Shown: positions 19,022 through 27,704, numbered from the stretch's first letter. The stretch: 64,000 nucleotides of DNA from Nocardioides lijunqiniae (GCF_015024225.1 NZ_JACJGM010000030.1:1-64000), one strand, 5' to 3'. Notes: generated by a model from the letters alone, not told the origin. A program made the numbers and translations.

Positions 19022-20367
19022 GACTCCTCCCCCTCTCCCTCGAGCAGGCGCAGGCCGACGCGGTCGATGCGCAGCCCGTCCATGTGCTCCACGGTCAGGA
19101 TGGCGAGCTGCTCGCGCGGCTCGTCGGGGTCGCTCAGGTCGGGCACCGGCACCTCGGCGATGTCGCCGGTCTCGGGCACCCGGCCCACCACCTTGAGCAC
19201 CAGTCCGGCGATCGTGTCGTAGTCCTCGTCCTCGGGCAGGGCGATCGACGTCAGGTCCTCGACCTCGTCGGGGCGCAGGAGCCCCGACAGCGACCAGCTG
19301 CCGTCGCGACGCTGGCGCGCGCGGGCGCCGAGGCGGTCGTGCTCGTCGGCGATGTCGCCGACGATCTCCTCGACGACGTCCTCGAGGGTCACGATGCCGG
19401 CGTGGCCGCCGTACTCGTCGAGCACCACGGCCATCTGGAAGCCGTCCTCGCGCAGCAGCGCCAGCAGCGGGTCGAGGCGCAGCGAGTCGGGCACGACGAT
19501 CGGCTTGGCCATGAGGTGCTTGACCTTGGTGGTCGAGCGCTCGTGCAGCGGCAGCGCGACGGCGTTCTTGACGTGCACCGTGCCGACCACGACGTCCTCG
19601 TGGTCGAGCACCGGGAAGCGGCTGTGCCCGGTCTGACGGGTCAGCTCGATCACGGCGCTGGCGCGGTCGTTGGCCTCGAGCGAGCGGGTGCGCACCCGCG
19701 GGGTCATGATCTCGCCGGCGCTGCGGGTGCCGAAGGACACCGAGCGCTCCATCAGCTCGGCGGTGTCGGCGTCGAGGGTGCCGATGTCGGCGGAGCGCTG
19801 GATCAGCGAGGCCAGCTCGGTGGAGCTGCGCGCCGAGCGCAGCTCCTCCTGCGGCTCCATGCCCAGGCGGCGCACGACGGCGTTGGCCGAGCCGTTGAGG
19901 AACTTGATCGGGTAGTGGTTGACCGCGGTCCACCACCGCATCGGCAGCTGCGTGGCCCGGGCGGTGGCCAGGGGCAGCGCGATGGCGAGGTTCTTGGGGA
20001 CCAGCTCGCCGAAGATCATGGTCAGCACGGTGCCGACGACCAGGCCGATGCCGATCGCGAGCGGACGCACCACGCCCTCGGGGATCCCGAGCGCGGCGAG
20101 CGGGTCGTCGATCAGCTCGGCGATGGCCGGCTCCGCGAGGAAGCCGACGCCGAGGTTGGTCACGGTGATGCCGACCTGCGCGCCCGAGAGCTGCGTCGAG
20201 AGCGACCGCAGCCCGGCGAGCAGGCCTTGCGCGGAGGCGTCGCCCTCGGCGGCGAGGCGCTCGACCTGGCCGCGGTCGACGGTGACGAACGCGAACTCGG
20301 CCGCCACGAAGATGCCGCACATCGCGATCAGCAGCAGCGCCGCGAGGAGCAGGAGGAGGGGGGTCAC
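19018..20367 (-). CDS. CNNM/CorC-type hemolysin-family membrane protein with transporter-associated domain
   Basis: 449 residues with the full architecture: CNNM/DUF21 domain (about 1-195; FVAAEFAFVTVDRGQVERLA, GELVPKNLAIALPLA), CBS pair (about 210-335; GHSRFPVLDHEDVVVGTVHVKN and AVVLDEYGGHAGIVTLEDVVEEIVGDI) and a C-terminal CorC_HlyC domain (about 355-440). Likely involved in divalent cation efflux or magnesium homeostasis. First gene of a two-gene operon with the 17876 gene. The upstream 239 bp (20368-20606) is a divergent promoter region shared with the DUF1800 gene; it contains an imperfect hairpin (ccggaga/tctccgg, 20512-20534) and nothing else recognisable. Confidence 0.92.
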   Translation of the reverse strand: MTPLLLLLAALLLIAMCGIFVAAEFAFVTVDRGQVERLAAEGDASAQGLLAGLRSLSTQLSGAQVGITVTNLGVGFLAEPAIAELIDDPLAALGIPEGVVRPLAIGIGLVVGTVLTMIFGELVPKNLAIALPLATARATQLPMRWWTAVNHYPIKFLNGSANAVVRRLGMEPQEELRSARSSTELASLIQRSADIGTLDADTAELMERSVSFGTRSAGEIMTPRVRTRSLEANDRASAVIELTRQTGHSRFPVLDHEDVVVGTVHVKNAVALPLHERSTTKVKHLMAKPIVVPDSLRLDPLLALLREDGFQMAVVLDEYGGHAGIVTLEDVVEEIVGDIADEHDRLGARARQRRDGSWSLSGLLRPDEVEDLTSIALPEDEDYDTIAGLVLKVVGRVPETGDIAEVPVPDLSDPDEPREQLAILTVEHMDGLRIDRVGLRLLEGEGEES

Positions 20368-20606
20368 GGGCGCTCTCCTCGGGGGGAGAGCGGGCTACTT
20401 TGAGAGCCGTCCATGGCGGGTGCTGGCGGTCCTTACGGGTCGGGTGCCGGTGAGCCGACAATCCTAGACGCACGGGCCGACGGGACCGCGATCGGCGGCC
20501 GAGGGTCCCTGCCGGAGACTCGTGCGTCTCTCCGGCCCCACGGACCCCGCGGACGTCGTACCCTGGGGCGTCCCGATCCTCGGTCAGGGAACCCCACGGA
20601 GCCACG

Positions 20607-22178
20607 ATGAGCACCTCTCCCCCCACGCCCACGCGGCGCGCACTCCTCGGCGGAGCCGGCGCGGCCGGGCTCGCGGGCGTGGCCGGCGTGACCGGTGCCG
20701 CCCCGGCGCACGCCGGCCCCTGGACGCCGGCGCGCTACCGCGGGGCGCGGCTGCTCTCCCCCGCCGACCGCCACCTGGTCGGCCGGTTCTCCTACGGCGT
20801 CACGCCGGCGCTCACCGCGACCGTCCACCGCCAGCGCGGCGGCGCGCGGTGGTTCGAGCGGCAGCTCGCGCCCGAGCGCATCGCCGACGGGTCGGCCGGG
20901 CTGCGCACGTGGTGGTCGGGCCTCAACCGGCCGGCACAGGAGCTGTGGACCCGGCAGGTCGACGACGTCGAGGGCGGCTGGGAGGTGATGGCCGACTACC
21001 AGCGCTACGTCCTGCTGCGCCGGATGCACAGCTCGCGGCAGGTGCTGGAGGTGATGACGGAGTTCTGGGAGAACCACCTGCACGTCCCGGTCAACGGCGA
21101 CGCGCAGTTCACGCACCGGGTCTCCTACGGCGACACCGTGCGCCGCCACGCGCTCGGCACCTTCGAGCAGCTGCTCCACGAGAGCATCACCCACCCCGCG
21201 ATGCTCGTCTACCTCAACCAGGCCGTGTCGACGAAGCGCCGACCCAACGAGAACCTCGGCCGCGAGCTGCTCGAACTGCACACCGTCGGCCGCGGCGCCT
21301 TCACCGAGGACGACGTGAAGGCCTCCGCGCGCATCCTCACGGGGTGGATGGTCGACCTGTGGCGCACCTGGGCGCCGTCGTACCGACCCGAGAACCACTG
21401 GACCGGGCCGGTGCGGGTGCTGGGGTTCAGCGACCCCAACGCCGCCGCCGACGGGCGCGAGCTCACGCGCCGCTACCTGCGCTACCTCGCCCACCACCCG
21501 GCCACCGCCCAGCGGATCGCCCGCAAGCTGGCCACCAAGTTCGTGCGCGACGACCCGCCCCAGGCGCTCGTCGACCACCTCGCCCGCGTCTACCTCGCGA
21601 ACGGCACCGCCATCAAGCCGGTCCTGCGAGCGCTGGTGGCCCACCCGACGTTCCGCGCGTCAGCGGGGCTCAAGGTCAAGGACCCCGGCGAGGACGTCGT
21701 GTCCACCTACCGAGCCCTGCGCGTGGCCGTCGCCCGGCCGACCGGCGCCAGGGCCGAGCAGTACGCCGCCAACGCCATGCTCTGGCAGGCCTCCGCCCTG
21801 GGCGCGCTGCCGCTCGCCTGGCCCCGCCCCGACGGGCAGCCGGCCGACAACGACTCCTGGTCCTCACCCGCCCGGATGATCGCGTCGCTGGAGCTGCACT
21901 ACACGCTGAGCGGCGGGTGGTGGCCCAAGACGGGCGCGACCTACCGGCGCCCGGCGCAGTGGCTGCCGCGCCGGCGGGTCCGCTTCGACTTCCTGGTCGA
22001 CCACCTCGCCCAGCAGCTGCTCGGGCGACGCTCCGACGCGCTGCTGCTCAAGGCGTGCTGCGAGGCCGTCGGCCTGTCGCGCCGCGAGGTCATCACCGCG
22101 CGGCACGGGCTGGTCCGGTGGAACATGCCGCGGCTGCTGACCACGCTGCTCGACTCCCCCCACCACCTCACGAAGTGA
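20607..22178 (+). CDS. DUF1800 family protein, Tat-exported
   Basis: 523 residues. The N-terminus is a Tat signal: TRRALLGGAGAAGLAG then a hydrophobic stretch and AHA cleavage site (about residue 36). The DUF1800 body contains LLHESITHPAMLVYLNQ, NENLGRELLELHTVG and FTEDDVKASARILTGW, all family hallmarks. Function of DUF1800 is not known; it is almost always paired with a DUF1501 gene, as here 7 bp downstream, suggesting a secreted two-protein system. The ATG at 20607 has ggagcc upstream. Confidence 0.92.
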   Translation: MSTSPPTPTRRALLGGAGAAGLAGVAGVTGAAPAHAGPWTPARYRGARLLSPADRHLVGRFSYGVTPALTATVHRQRGGARWFERQLAPERIADGSAGLRTWWSGLNRPAQELWTRQVDDVEGGWEVMADYQRYVLLRRMHSSRQVLEVMTEFWENHLHVPVNGDAQFTHRVSYGDTVRRHALGTFEQLLHESITHPAMLVYLNQAVSTKRRPNENLGRELLELHTVGRGAFTEDDVKASARILTGWMVDLWRTWAPSYRPENHWTGPVRVLGFSDPNAAADGRELTRRYLRYLAHHPATAQRIARKLATKFVRDDPPQALVDHLARVYLANGTAIKPVLRALVAHPTFRASAGLKVKDPGEDVVSTYRALRVAVARPTGARAEQYAANAMLWQASALGALPLAWPRPDGQPADNDSWSSPARMIASLELHYTLSGGWWPKTGATYRRPAQWLPRRRVRFDFLVDHLAQQLLGRRSDALLLKACCEAVGLSRREVITARHGLVRWNMPRLLTTLLDSPHHLTK

Positions 22179-22185
22179 CGGCCCG

Positions 22186-23436
22186 ATGACCCTGCCCACC
22201 GAGACCGACTGCTGCGACGAGTTCCGCGCGATCTCGCGGCGTGGGCTGCTCACCGGCGCCGTCGCGCTGGCCGGCGCCACGACCGCCGTCGGGTCGGCGG
22301 TCGTGACCGCCGCACCCGCCTCCGCCGCCTCCGCGTCCTCCGTGCTGGTGGTGCTCTCCCTGCGCGGGGCCGCCGACGGCCTGTCGCTGGTCGTGCCGCA
22401 CGGCGACCCGGTCTACTACCAGGCCCGCCCGCGGCTCGCGATCCCGAAGGGCCAGCTGCTCGCGCCCGACGCGATGTTCGGCCTGCACCCCAAGCTGGCC
22501 CCGCTCCTGCCGCTGTGGACCTCCGGACGCCTCTCCGCCGTGCACGCCACCGGGCTGCCCGCGCCCAACCGCTCGCACTTCGCCGCGATGGAGGAGGTCG
22601 AGGACGCCGACCCCGGCTCGGCCAAGCGGCGCGGCTGGCTCAACCGGCTGGTCGGCGCCCGACCCGGGTCCTCGCCGCTGCAGGGCTTCAGCGTCGGCAC
22701 CGGCGTCGTGCCGGGGTCGCTGTTCGGCAGCGAGCCGGTGATGTCGGCGGAGTCCGTCCAGGACATGACCATCCCCGGCGACGACAAGTGGGTCGTGCGC
22801 GACGGGCGCAAGCGCTCGCTGCACACGATGTGGGACGGCAACCGCACGCCTCTCGGCACGGCCATGCGCTCGACGTTCGGCGCGCTCGGCGCCTTCCAGC
22901 CGGTCCTGCGGGCGGCCGACCACAGCGCGTCGTACCCGTCGAGCGACCTCGGCAGGGCACTCGCCTCGGTCGCGCGGATCATCCGCGGCGACGTCGGGGT
23001 CGAGGTGCTCACCGTCGACCAGGGCGACTGGGACATGCACAGCGACCTCGGCACGCTCGACTGGGGCCGGATGATCAGGAACACCGACGACCTCGCCCGC
23101 TCCATGGCGGCGTTCCTGGCCGACCTCGGCACCCAGGCCGGCAAGGTCACGCTGGTGGTGCTCAGCGAGTTCGGGCGGCGCACCGTGGAGAACGACAACT
23201 ACGGCCTGGACCACGGCTACGGCAACGTGATGCTCGTGGCCGGCGCCGGGGTCAAGGGCGGCAAGGTCTACGGCACCTGGCCGGGCCTCACCCTCGCCGA
23301 CGACGCCGACCTGCGCGTCACCACCGACTACCGCAGCGTGCTCTCCGAGGTCGTCTCGGCCCGCTTCCGCGCCTCGACCGCTACGGTCTTCCCGGGCTTC
23401 ACCCCGTCGCCCGTCGGTCTCATGTCCTCGACCTAG
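22186..23436 (+). CDS. DUF1501 family protein, Tat-exported
   Basis: 416 residues. A twin-arginine signal (SRRGLLTGAVALAGATTAVG) lies at about 19-38, with cleavage near ASAAS. The body is of the alkaline-phosphatase-like DUF1501 family: LVVLSLRGAADGLSLVVPHGDP, ALPAPNRSHFAAME-type loop and VVLSEFGRRTVENDNYGLDHGYGN. The Asp/His pattern is compatible with a metal-dependent hydrolase fold, but activity is not established. It forms a pair with the DUF1800 gene upstream. Confidence 0.92.
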   Translation: MTLPTETDCCDEFRAISRRGLLTGAVALAGATTAVGSAVVTAAPASAASASSVLVVLSLRGAADGLSLVVPHGDPVYYQARPRLAIPKGQLLAPDAMFGLHPKLAPLLPLWTSGRLSAVHATGLPAPNRSHFAAMEEVEDADPGSAKRRGWLNRLVGARPGSSPLQGFSVGTGVVPGSLFGSEPVMSAESVQDMTIPGDDKWVVRDGRKRSLHTMWDGNRTPLGTAMRSTFGALGAFQPVLRAADHSASYPSSDLGRALASVARIIRGDVGVEVLTVDQGDWDMHSDLGTLDWGRMIRNTDDLARSMAAFLADLGTQAGKVTLVVLSEFGRRTVENDNYGLDHGYGNVMLVAGAGVKGGKVYGTWPGLTLADDADLRVTTDYRSVLSEVVSARFRASTATVFPGFTPSPVGLMSST

Positions 23437-23446
23437 GAGCTCCGCC

Positions 23447-24502
23447 GTGGCCGTACGCGTCGTCCAGTGGGCCACCGGCGGCGTCGGCCGCGCCGCGATC
23501 GAGGGCGTGCTGCGCCACCCGGAGCTCGAGCTCGTCGGCTGCTACGTGCACTCCGAGGACAAGCACGGCGTCGACGTCGGCACGATCATCGGCGCGGAGC
23601 CGCTGGGGGTGGCGGCCACCACGGACGTCGACGAGATCCTCGCGCTGGACGCCGACTGCGTCATCTACACCCCGCTCGTGGGCGTCGCCGACGAGGTGAC
23701 GGCGCTGCTGCGCTCGGGCAAGAACGTCGTGACGCCGGTGGGGTGGATCTACCCCGGCGAGCGGCAGCGGGCGGTCCTCGAGGAGGCGTGCCGGGCCGGC
23801 GGCGTCAGCGTGCACGGGACCGGGGTCAACCCCGGCGGCGTGCCCGACCTGCACCCGCTGATGTTCTCGTCGCTGTCGTCGGCGGTGACCTACGTGCGCG
23901 GCGAGGAGTACTCCGACATCCGCACCTACAACGCGCCCGACGTCGTGCGTCACGTCATGTGCTTCGGCGGCACCCCCGAGGAGGCGCGCTCCGGGCCGAT
24001 GCTCGAGCTGCTCTCGGCGGGCTTCGTGCGCTCGGTGCGGATGTGCCTCGACGTGCTCGGCTTCTCCCCCGACGCCGAGGTGCGCTCCACCCTCGACCTC
24101 GCGGTCGCGACCGCGCCCATCGACTCACCGATCGGCGTGATCGAGCCCGGGCGGGTGGCCGGCCAGCGCTTCGTGTGGGAGGCGGTCGTGCGCGACCAGG
24201 TGGTGGTGCGGGTGGCGGTCAACTGGCTCATGGGCGAGGAGCACCTCGACCCGGCCTGGGACTTCGGCCCGGAGGGAGAGCGCTTCGAGGTCGAGGTGAA
24301 GGGCGATCCCGACACCTTCGTGACGATCAAGGGCTGGCAGCCCGACACCGTGGCGGAGGGCCTCGTGCGCAACCCGGGGATCGTCGTCACCGCGATGCAC
24401 TGCGTCAACTCGGTCCCCTACGTCGTCGCCGCACCGCCCGGCGTCCGCACCTACGTCGACCTGCCGCTCGTCGCCGGGCGCGCGCACCCCGACCTGGCGT
24501 AG
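23447..24502 (+). CDS. NAD(P)-dependent dehydrogenase with DapB-type N-terminal domain
   Basis: 351 residues. The N-terminus (VRVVQWATGGVGRAAIEGVL) is a Rossmann nucleotide-binding motif of the dihydrodipicolinate-reductase-like group that includes 2,4-diaminopentanoate dehydrogenase and many actinobacterial 'dihydrodipicolinate reductase' paralogues. LALDADCVIYTPL and GVNPGGVPDLHPLMF are typical of this group. It is not a biosynthetic DapB (too long, different C-terminus). The C-terminal NWLMGEEHLDPAWDFGPEGERFEVEVKGDP region is shared with members found near lipid or steroid catabolic genes. The GTG start has taggagctccgcc upstream. Confidence 0.82.
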   Translation: MAVRVVQWATGGVGRAAIEGVLRHPELELVGCYVHSEDKHGVDVGTIIGAEPLGVAATTDVDEILALDADCVIYTPLVGVADEVTALLRSGKNVVTPVGWIYPGERQRAVLEEACRAGGVSVHGTGVNPGGVPDLHPLMFSSLSSAVTYVRGEEYSDIRTYNAPDVVRHVMCFGGTPEEARSGPMLELLSAGFVRSVRMCLDVLGFSPDAEVRSTLDLAVATAPIDSPIGVIEPGRVAGQRFVWEAVVRDQVVVRVAVNWLMGEEHLDPAWDFGPEGERFEVEVKGDPDTFVTIKGWQPDTVAEGLVRNPGIVVTAMHCVNSVPYVVAAPPGVRTYVDLPLVAGRAHPDLA

Positions 24503-24505
24503 GCG

Positions 24506-25000
24506 TCAGCGCGGCTGGTACGCCGCCGCGCGGATCCGCTGGAAGTTGCGGCCACCCCGGCGGAAGGTGTGGGCCACGGCGGCCGGGAGCCGGTGCTCGT
24601 CCCAGGGGTCGGGGTCCCAGGCGCACGGGCGCACGTGCACCAGATCGAGCGCCGCGGCGGCCCCGCTGTCGTCGTAGGACCAGGGGCCGGTGAGCCAGCC
24701 GCGGTGGAACGGGCCGCCGGGGGTGCGGGTCCACACCTGCGCGCCGTCGGGCACGGCGGCGAAGCGCTCGAGCCGGCGGGCGACCCGGTCGCCGTGCAGC
24801 TCCTCGGTCGCGGCCAGGGCCTCGGCCAGGCTCCGGGGCCGGTCGTGGAGCAGGCCGCCGACGCCGCACAGCCCCCGGGACAGCGCCCGCTCGACCGCCG
24901 CGTCGTGGTCGACGTCGTCGCGCCGTGAGCGCAGCGGCGCGCGGTACACACCGGGCACATCACGGGGCACATCACGGGGCACATCACGGGGCACGTCCAT
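24506..25000 (-). CDS. Hypothetical protein with N-terminal DVPR repeats
   Basis: 164 residues, family not recognised. Residues 2-16 are a tandem DVPR repeat made from a 12-bp DNA repeat. The rest (about 20-160) is a soluble alpha/beta-looking domain with ERALSRGLCGVGGLLHDRP, VWTRTPGGPFHRGWLTGPWSYD and a C-terminal FRRGGRNFQRIRAAAYQPR. Aromatic and Arg-rich motifs suggest a compact globular fold. The start may instead be internal, after the repeat, since the repeat could be leader sequence. Convergent with the dehydrogenase gene with a 3-bp gap. Confidence 0.6.
   Translation of the reverse strand: MDVPRDVPRDVPRDVPGVYRAPLRSRRDDVDHDAAVERALSRGLCGVGGLLHDRPRSLAEALAATEELHGDRVARRLERFAAVPDGAQVWTRTPGGPFHRGWLTGPWSYDDSGAAAALDLVHVRPCAWDPDPWDEHRLPAAVAHTFRRGGRNFQRIRAAAYQPR
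24954..24998. repeat. 12-bp tandem repeat at the start of the hypothetical gene
   Basis: The unit ggcacatcacgg is repeated about three and a half times (last unit ggcacgtcc), giving D-V-P-R on the minus strand. The unit length is a multiple of three, so copy-number change would not break the frame. Confidence 0.85.
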
Positions 25001-25048
25001 GGCGCCGACCCTAGGGCGCGCGGGCCGCGACGCGCGTCGGCCACGAAC

Positions 25049-25062
25049 TAGAACCTGTTATA
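25049..25062. promoter_or_regulatory. Candidate KstR operator
   Basis: TAGAACCTGTTATA fits the KstR consensus TnnAACnnGTTnnA at every fixed position. It ends 8 bp before the GTG start of the NTF2/steroid-isomerase-like gene, in an AT-rich spot unusual for this DNA. KstR is the TetR-type repressor of cholesterol and lipid catabolism in mycobacteria and relatives. Assignment rests on exact motif match and position only. Confidence 0.6.
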
Positions 25063-25070
25063 AAAGACCC

Positions 25071-25448
25071 GTGGTCGCCTCCAACGAAGACATCCGCTCG
25101 ACGGTCCGCCAGTACCTCGACCTGGTCGCCACCGGCACCGCGGTGGAGATCGTGGCGCTGTTCGCCGAGGACGCGACCCTCGAGGACCCGGTCGGCAGCG
25201 ACGTGCTCCGCGGGACCGAGGCGCTGCGCGGCTTCTACGCCGGCCTCGAGGGCCTGACGATCACCACGAGCCTGGTCACGCTGCGCGCGTGCGCCGGCCA
25301 GGCGGCGTTCCACTTCGAGATCGTCACCGAGGCCGGCGGGATGGAGTACCGGATGGCGCCCCTGGAGGTCATGACCTTCGACGACGCTGGCAAGATCCTC
25401 AGCATGCGCGCCTTCTGGTCCGACGAGGACCTCGTCGTCGAGACGTGA
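25071..25448 (+). CDS. NTF2-fold protein, steroid delta-isomerase-like
   Basis: 125 residues of the SnoaL/NTF2-like group: IRSTVRQYLDLVATGTAVEIVALFAEDATLEDPVG is the usual first half, with the Tyr-Asp pair typical of delta-5-3-ketosteroid isomerase-like proteins, followed by GTEALRGFYAGL and MRAFWSDEDLV. A KstR-like operator precedes it, which supports a steroid or lipid catabolic role; catalytic activity is not proven. The GTG at 25071 is chosen because the operator would otherwise be inside the gene. It ends with a 4-bp GTGA overlap into the next gene. Confidence 0.78.
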   Translation: MVASNEDIRSTVRQYLDLVATGTAVEIVALFAEDATLEDPVGSDVLRGTEALRGFYAGLEGLTITTSLVTLRACAGQAAFHFEIVTEAGGMEYRMAPLEVMTFDDAGKILSMRAFWSDEDLVVET

Positions 25449-26149
25449 GCTCCCACGACGTACGACCCCTCACCCAGGACGACCTCGACTGGGCGGTCGA
25501 GCGCACCCGGGTGCGCCGGGAGCGGCTCGCGCCGCACGCCCCGCGCTTCTGGCGACCGGCCGCCGACGCGGTCGACCGGCACCGCGCCTTCCTCTCGCAC
25601 CTCATCGACGACTCCGCCACGCTGAGCCTGCGCAGCGAGCACGGCTACCTCGTGGCGATGCACCCCGGCGCCTACCTGCTGGTCGATGACATGGTCGTCG
25701 AGCCCGCGGAGCACTGGGCCACCGAGGGCGTCGCGCTGCTGAGCCGGGCCACCGAGCTGTCGCCGGTGCGGTTCGTGGTGCCGGCGTGGGAGACCGAGCG
25801 TCTCGACGCCGCGCTCGACCTCGGCCTGGAGGCGGCGGAGATCTGGTGGCACCGCGACCTGGAGCCGGGCACGGGACTCAACGTGGTCTCCGAGGAGCAC
25901 CGCCTCAGCGTCGAGGGCGCCGAGGCACAGCTGGTGCCCTCGCCCCCGGTCTACGACCCGGGCGGGCCGGTGCTGCTGGTGACGTCGCTGGAGTCCGTGG
26001 ACGGCCTGCGCACGGCCGAGCAGTCGGCGGCCCGTCGCGGCGCGCGCGTCTCGGTGGTCACGCAGAGGCCCGCCGACCAGGCGCTGGCCGAGCTGCTCAC
26101 GGCGGCCGGCTACACGCTGACGACGTACTTCTTCGCGACTCCCGGCTAG
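25445..26149 (+). CDS. Hypothetical protein, possible GNAT-like fold
   Basis: 234 residues, starting at the GTG that overlaps the stop of the NTF2 gene. VRPLTQDDLDWAVERTRVRRERLA at the start and LVAMHPGAYLLVDDMVVEPAEHW resemble the N-terminal half of GNAT-type proteins, and the C-terminal half (GPVLLVTSLESVDGLRTAEQSAARRGARVSVVTQ) looks like a second alpha/beta lobe. No acetyl-CoA loop (Q/RxxGxG/A) is evident, so acetyltransferase function is unsupported. Overlap with the upstream gene suggests co-transcription under the KstR-like site. Confidence 0.65.
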   Translation: MSSHDVRPLTQDDLDWAVERTRVRRERLAPHAPRFWRPAADAVDRHRAFLSHLIDDSATLSLRSEHGYLVAMHPGAYLLVDDMVVEPAEHWATEGVALLSRATELSPVRFVVPAWETERLDAALDLGLEAAEIWWHRDLEPGTGLNVVSEEHRLSVEGAEAQLVPSPPVYDPGGPVLLVTSLESVDGLRTAEQSAARRGARVSVVTQRPADQALAELLTAAGYTLTTYFFATPG

Positions 26150-26412
26150 GAGTCCTGCTCCGACCGCCCCGACTGCCCCGACTGCTCAGCCTCGGCGGCC
26201 GCCGCGGCCTGGTGGCCCGGGGTGGCCTCCGGCTCGTCGGGGGTCTGCACCGAGTCGTGACGGGTCTCCTCGGGCGCGTTGGTGCGCTCGTCGGACTCGG
26301 CGAGGATCGCCTCGGCCTGCGCGTGCGGGTCGTCGCTTCCGGCGTCCAGCTCCTCGGGGAGCAGCTCGGCGCGGGTGTCGATGCGGGACTCGTCGGCGGC
26401 GGACTCACTCAT
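26146..26412 (-). CDS. Small acidic protein of unknown function
   Basis: 88 residues, strongly acidic and probably disordered, Glu/Ala/Gln-rich (EELDAGSDDPHAQAEAILAESDERTNAPEETRHDSVQTPDEP). The central segment EAILAESDERTNAP is the part most like a conserved motif. No domain is recognised. It is convergent with the previous gene, overlapping by 4 bp. Reality as a gene is supported by its sequence character and by an ATG start with a free upstream gap. Confidence 0.6.
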   Translation of the reverse strand: MSESAADESRIDTRAELLPEELDAGSDDPHAQAEAILAESDERTNAPEETRHDSVQTPDEPEATPGHQAAAAAEAEQSGQSGRSEQDS

Positions 26413-26459
26413 GGGGCGAACCTACTCCCCGGGCCGCCGGCCGGTGCCGGGGCCCGGAG

Positions 26460-27641
26460 TCACGACTGGTTCTCCAGGACGACCGCGAGGGCCTGCCCGA
26501 CCCCGATGCAGATGGCCGCGACGCCCCAGCGGTCGCCGGACTCGCGCAGGCGGTGGGCGAGGGTGCCGAGGATCCGCCCGCCCGAGGCGCCGAGCGGGTG
26601 GCCGATCGCGATCGCGCCGCCCTTGGCGTTGACCAGGGCGGGGTCGACCTTCCAGGCGTCGACGCACGCCAGCGACTGCACGGCGAAGGCCTCGTTGAGC
26701 TCGACGGCCGCGACGTCGTCCCAGGTGATGCCGGCGCGCGCGAGCGCCTTGTCGGCGGCCTCGACCGGCGCGAACCCGAACAGCTGCGGGTCGAGGGCGT
26801 GGGCGCCGCGTCCGGCGATGCGGGCCAGAGGGTCGCGGCCGATGGCGCCCGCGGCCGCCTCGGAGCCGATGAGCAGGGCCGAGGCGCCGTCGTTGAGCGG
26901 GGAGGCGTTCCCGGCGGTGATGGTGCCGTCGGGGCGGAACGACGGCTTGAGGCCGGCCAGCCTGCCGGCGCTGGAGCCGGGCCGGATGCCCTCGTCGCGG
27001 ACGAGGTCGACGCCGGGCACGGGCACGACGAGGTCGTCGTAGAAGCCGGACGCCCAGGCCTCGTCGGCCAGCCGGTGCGACAGCGCGGCGAACTCGTCCT
27101 GGCGCTCCCGCCCGATGCCGAACCGGTCGGCGAGCTGCTCGTTGGCCTCGCCGAGCGAGACGGTCCACTCGGCGGGCATCCGCTCGTTGACCAGGCGCCA
27201 GCCCAGGGTGGTGGAGACGGCCGTGACGTTGCCGGCGGGGTAGGCCCGCGAGGGCTTCGGCAGCACCCACGGGGCGCGGGTCATCGACTCGACGCCGCCG
27301 GCCACGACCACCTCGGCGTCGCCCGACTCGACCTGGCGCGAGGCGGCCATCGCGGCGTCCAGGGAGGAGCCGCACAGGCGGTTGACGGTGCTCGCCGGGA
27401 CCGAGGTCGGCAGACCGGCCAGCAGCACCGCCATCCGGCCGACGTTGCGGTTGTCCTCCCCCGCCCCGTTGGCGTTGCCCCACACGACCTCCTCGATCGC
27501 GGCGGGGTCGAGGCCCGGCGCCTTGGTGAGCACGCCGCTCAGCGCCACCGCCGCGAGGTCGTCGGGACGGACCTCGGCCAGCGCGCCGCCGAAGCGACCG
27601 AACGGAGTGCGGGCGGCGGCGTAGAGGTAGGACGAGGTCAC
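26460..27641 (-). CDS. pcaF: Thiolase, probably beta-ketoadipyl-CoA thiolase
   Basis: 393 residues of the thiolase I family, closest in context to PcaF (3-oxoadipyl-CoA thiolase). Catalytic Cys is in NRLCGSSLDAAMAA, the substrate-binding segment is GGVESMTRAPWVLPKP, and the C-terminal catalytic motifs are GGAIAIGHPLGASGGRI and AAICIGVGQALAVVLE; the second catalytic Cys is C in AAICIGVG. It releases succinyl-CoA and acetyl-CoA from 3-oxoadipyl-CoA. The gene is immediately downstream of an IclR regulator and pcaL, which supports the pca assignment over a generic acetyl-CoA acetyltransferase. Confidence 0.86.
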   Translation of the reverse strand: MTSSYLYAAARTPFGRFGGALAEVRPDDLAAVALSGVLTKAPGLDPAAIEEVVWGNANGAGEDNRNVGRMAVLLAGLPTSVPASTVNRLCGSSLDAAMAASRQVESGDAEVVVAGGVESMTRAPWVLPKPSRAYPAGNVTAVSTTLGWRLVNERMPAEWTVSLGEANEQLADRFGIGRERQDEFAALSHRLADEAWASGFYDDLVVPVPGVDLVRDEGIRPGSSAGRLAGLKPSFRPDGTITAGNASPLNDGASALLIGSEAAAGAIGRDPLARIAGRGAHALDPQLFGFAPVEAADKALARAGITWDDVAAVELNEAFAVQSLACVDAWKVDPALVNAKGGAIAIGHPLGASGGRILGTLAHRLRESGDRWGVAAICIGVGQALAVVLENQS

Positions 27642-27667
27642 GGTGCTCCTGCTGCTGAGAGGGAGAT

Positions 27668-27701
27668 GTTCGGTGGGCGAACGGGTGTCCGCGTCACGAA
27701 C
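27668..27701. promoter_or_regulatory. Candidate PcaR-type operator before pcaF
   Basis: GTTCG-N5-CGAAC (27668-27682), with a further CGAAC at 27697-27701; the outer gatgttcg/cgaacatc pair (27665-27672, 27697-27704) is also an exact inverted repeat. Length and arms match the 15-bp palindrome GTTCG-N5-CGnAC bound by PcaR/PcaU-type IclR regulators. It fills the 63-bp gap between pcaR and pcaF, so pcaF probably has its own regulated promoter. Confidence 0.55.
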
Positions 27702-27704
27702 ATC

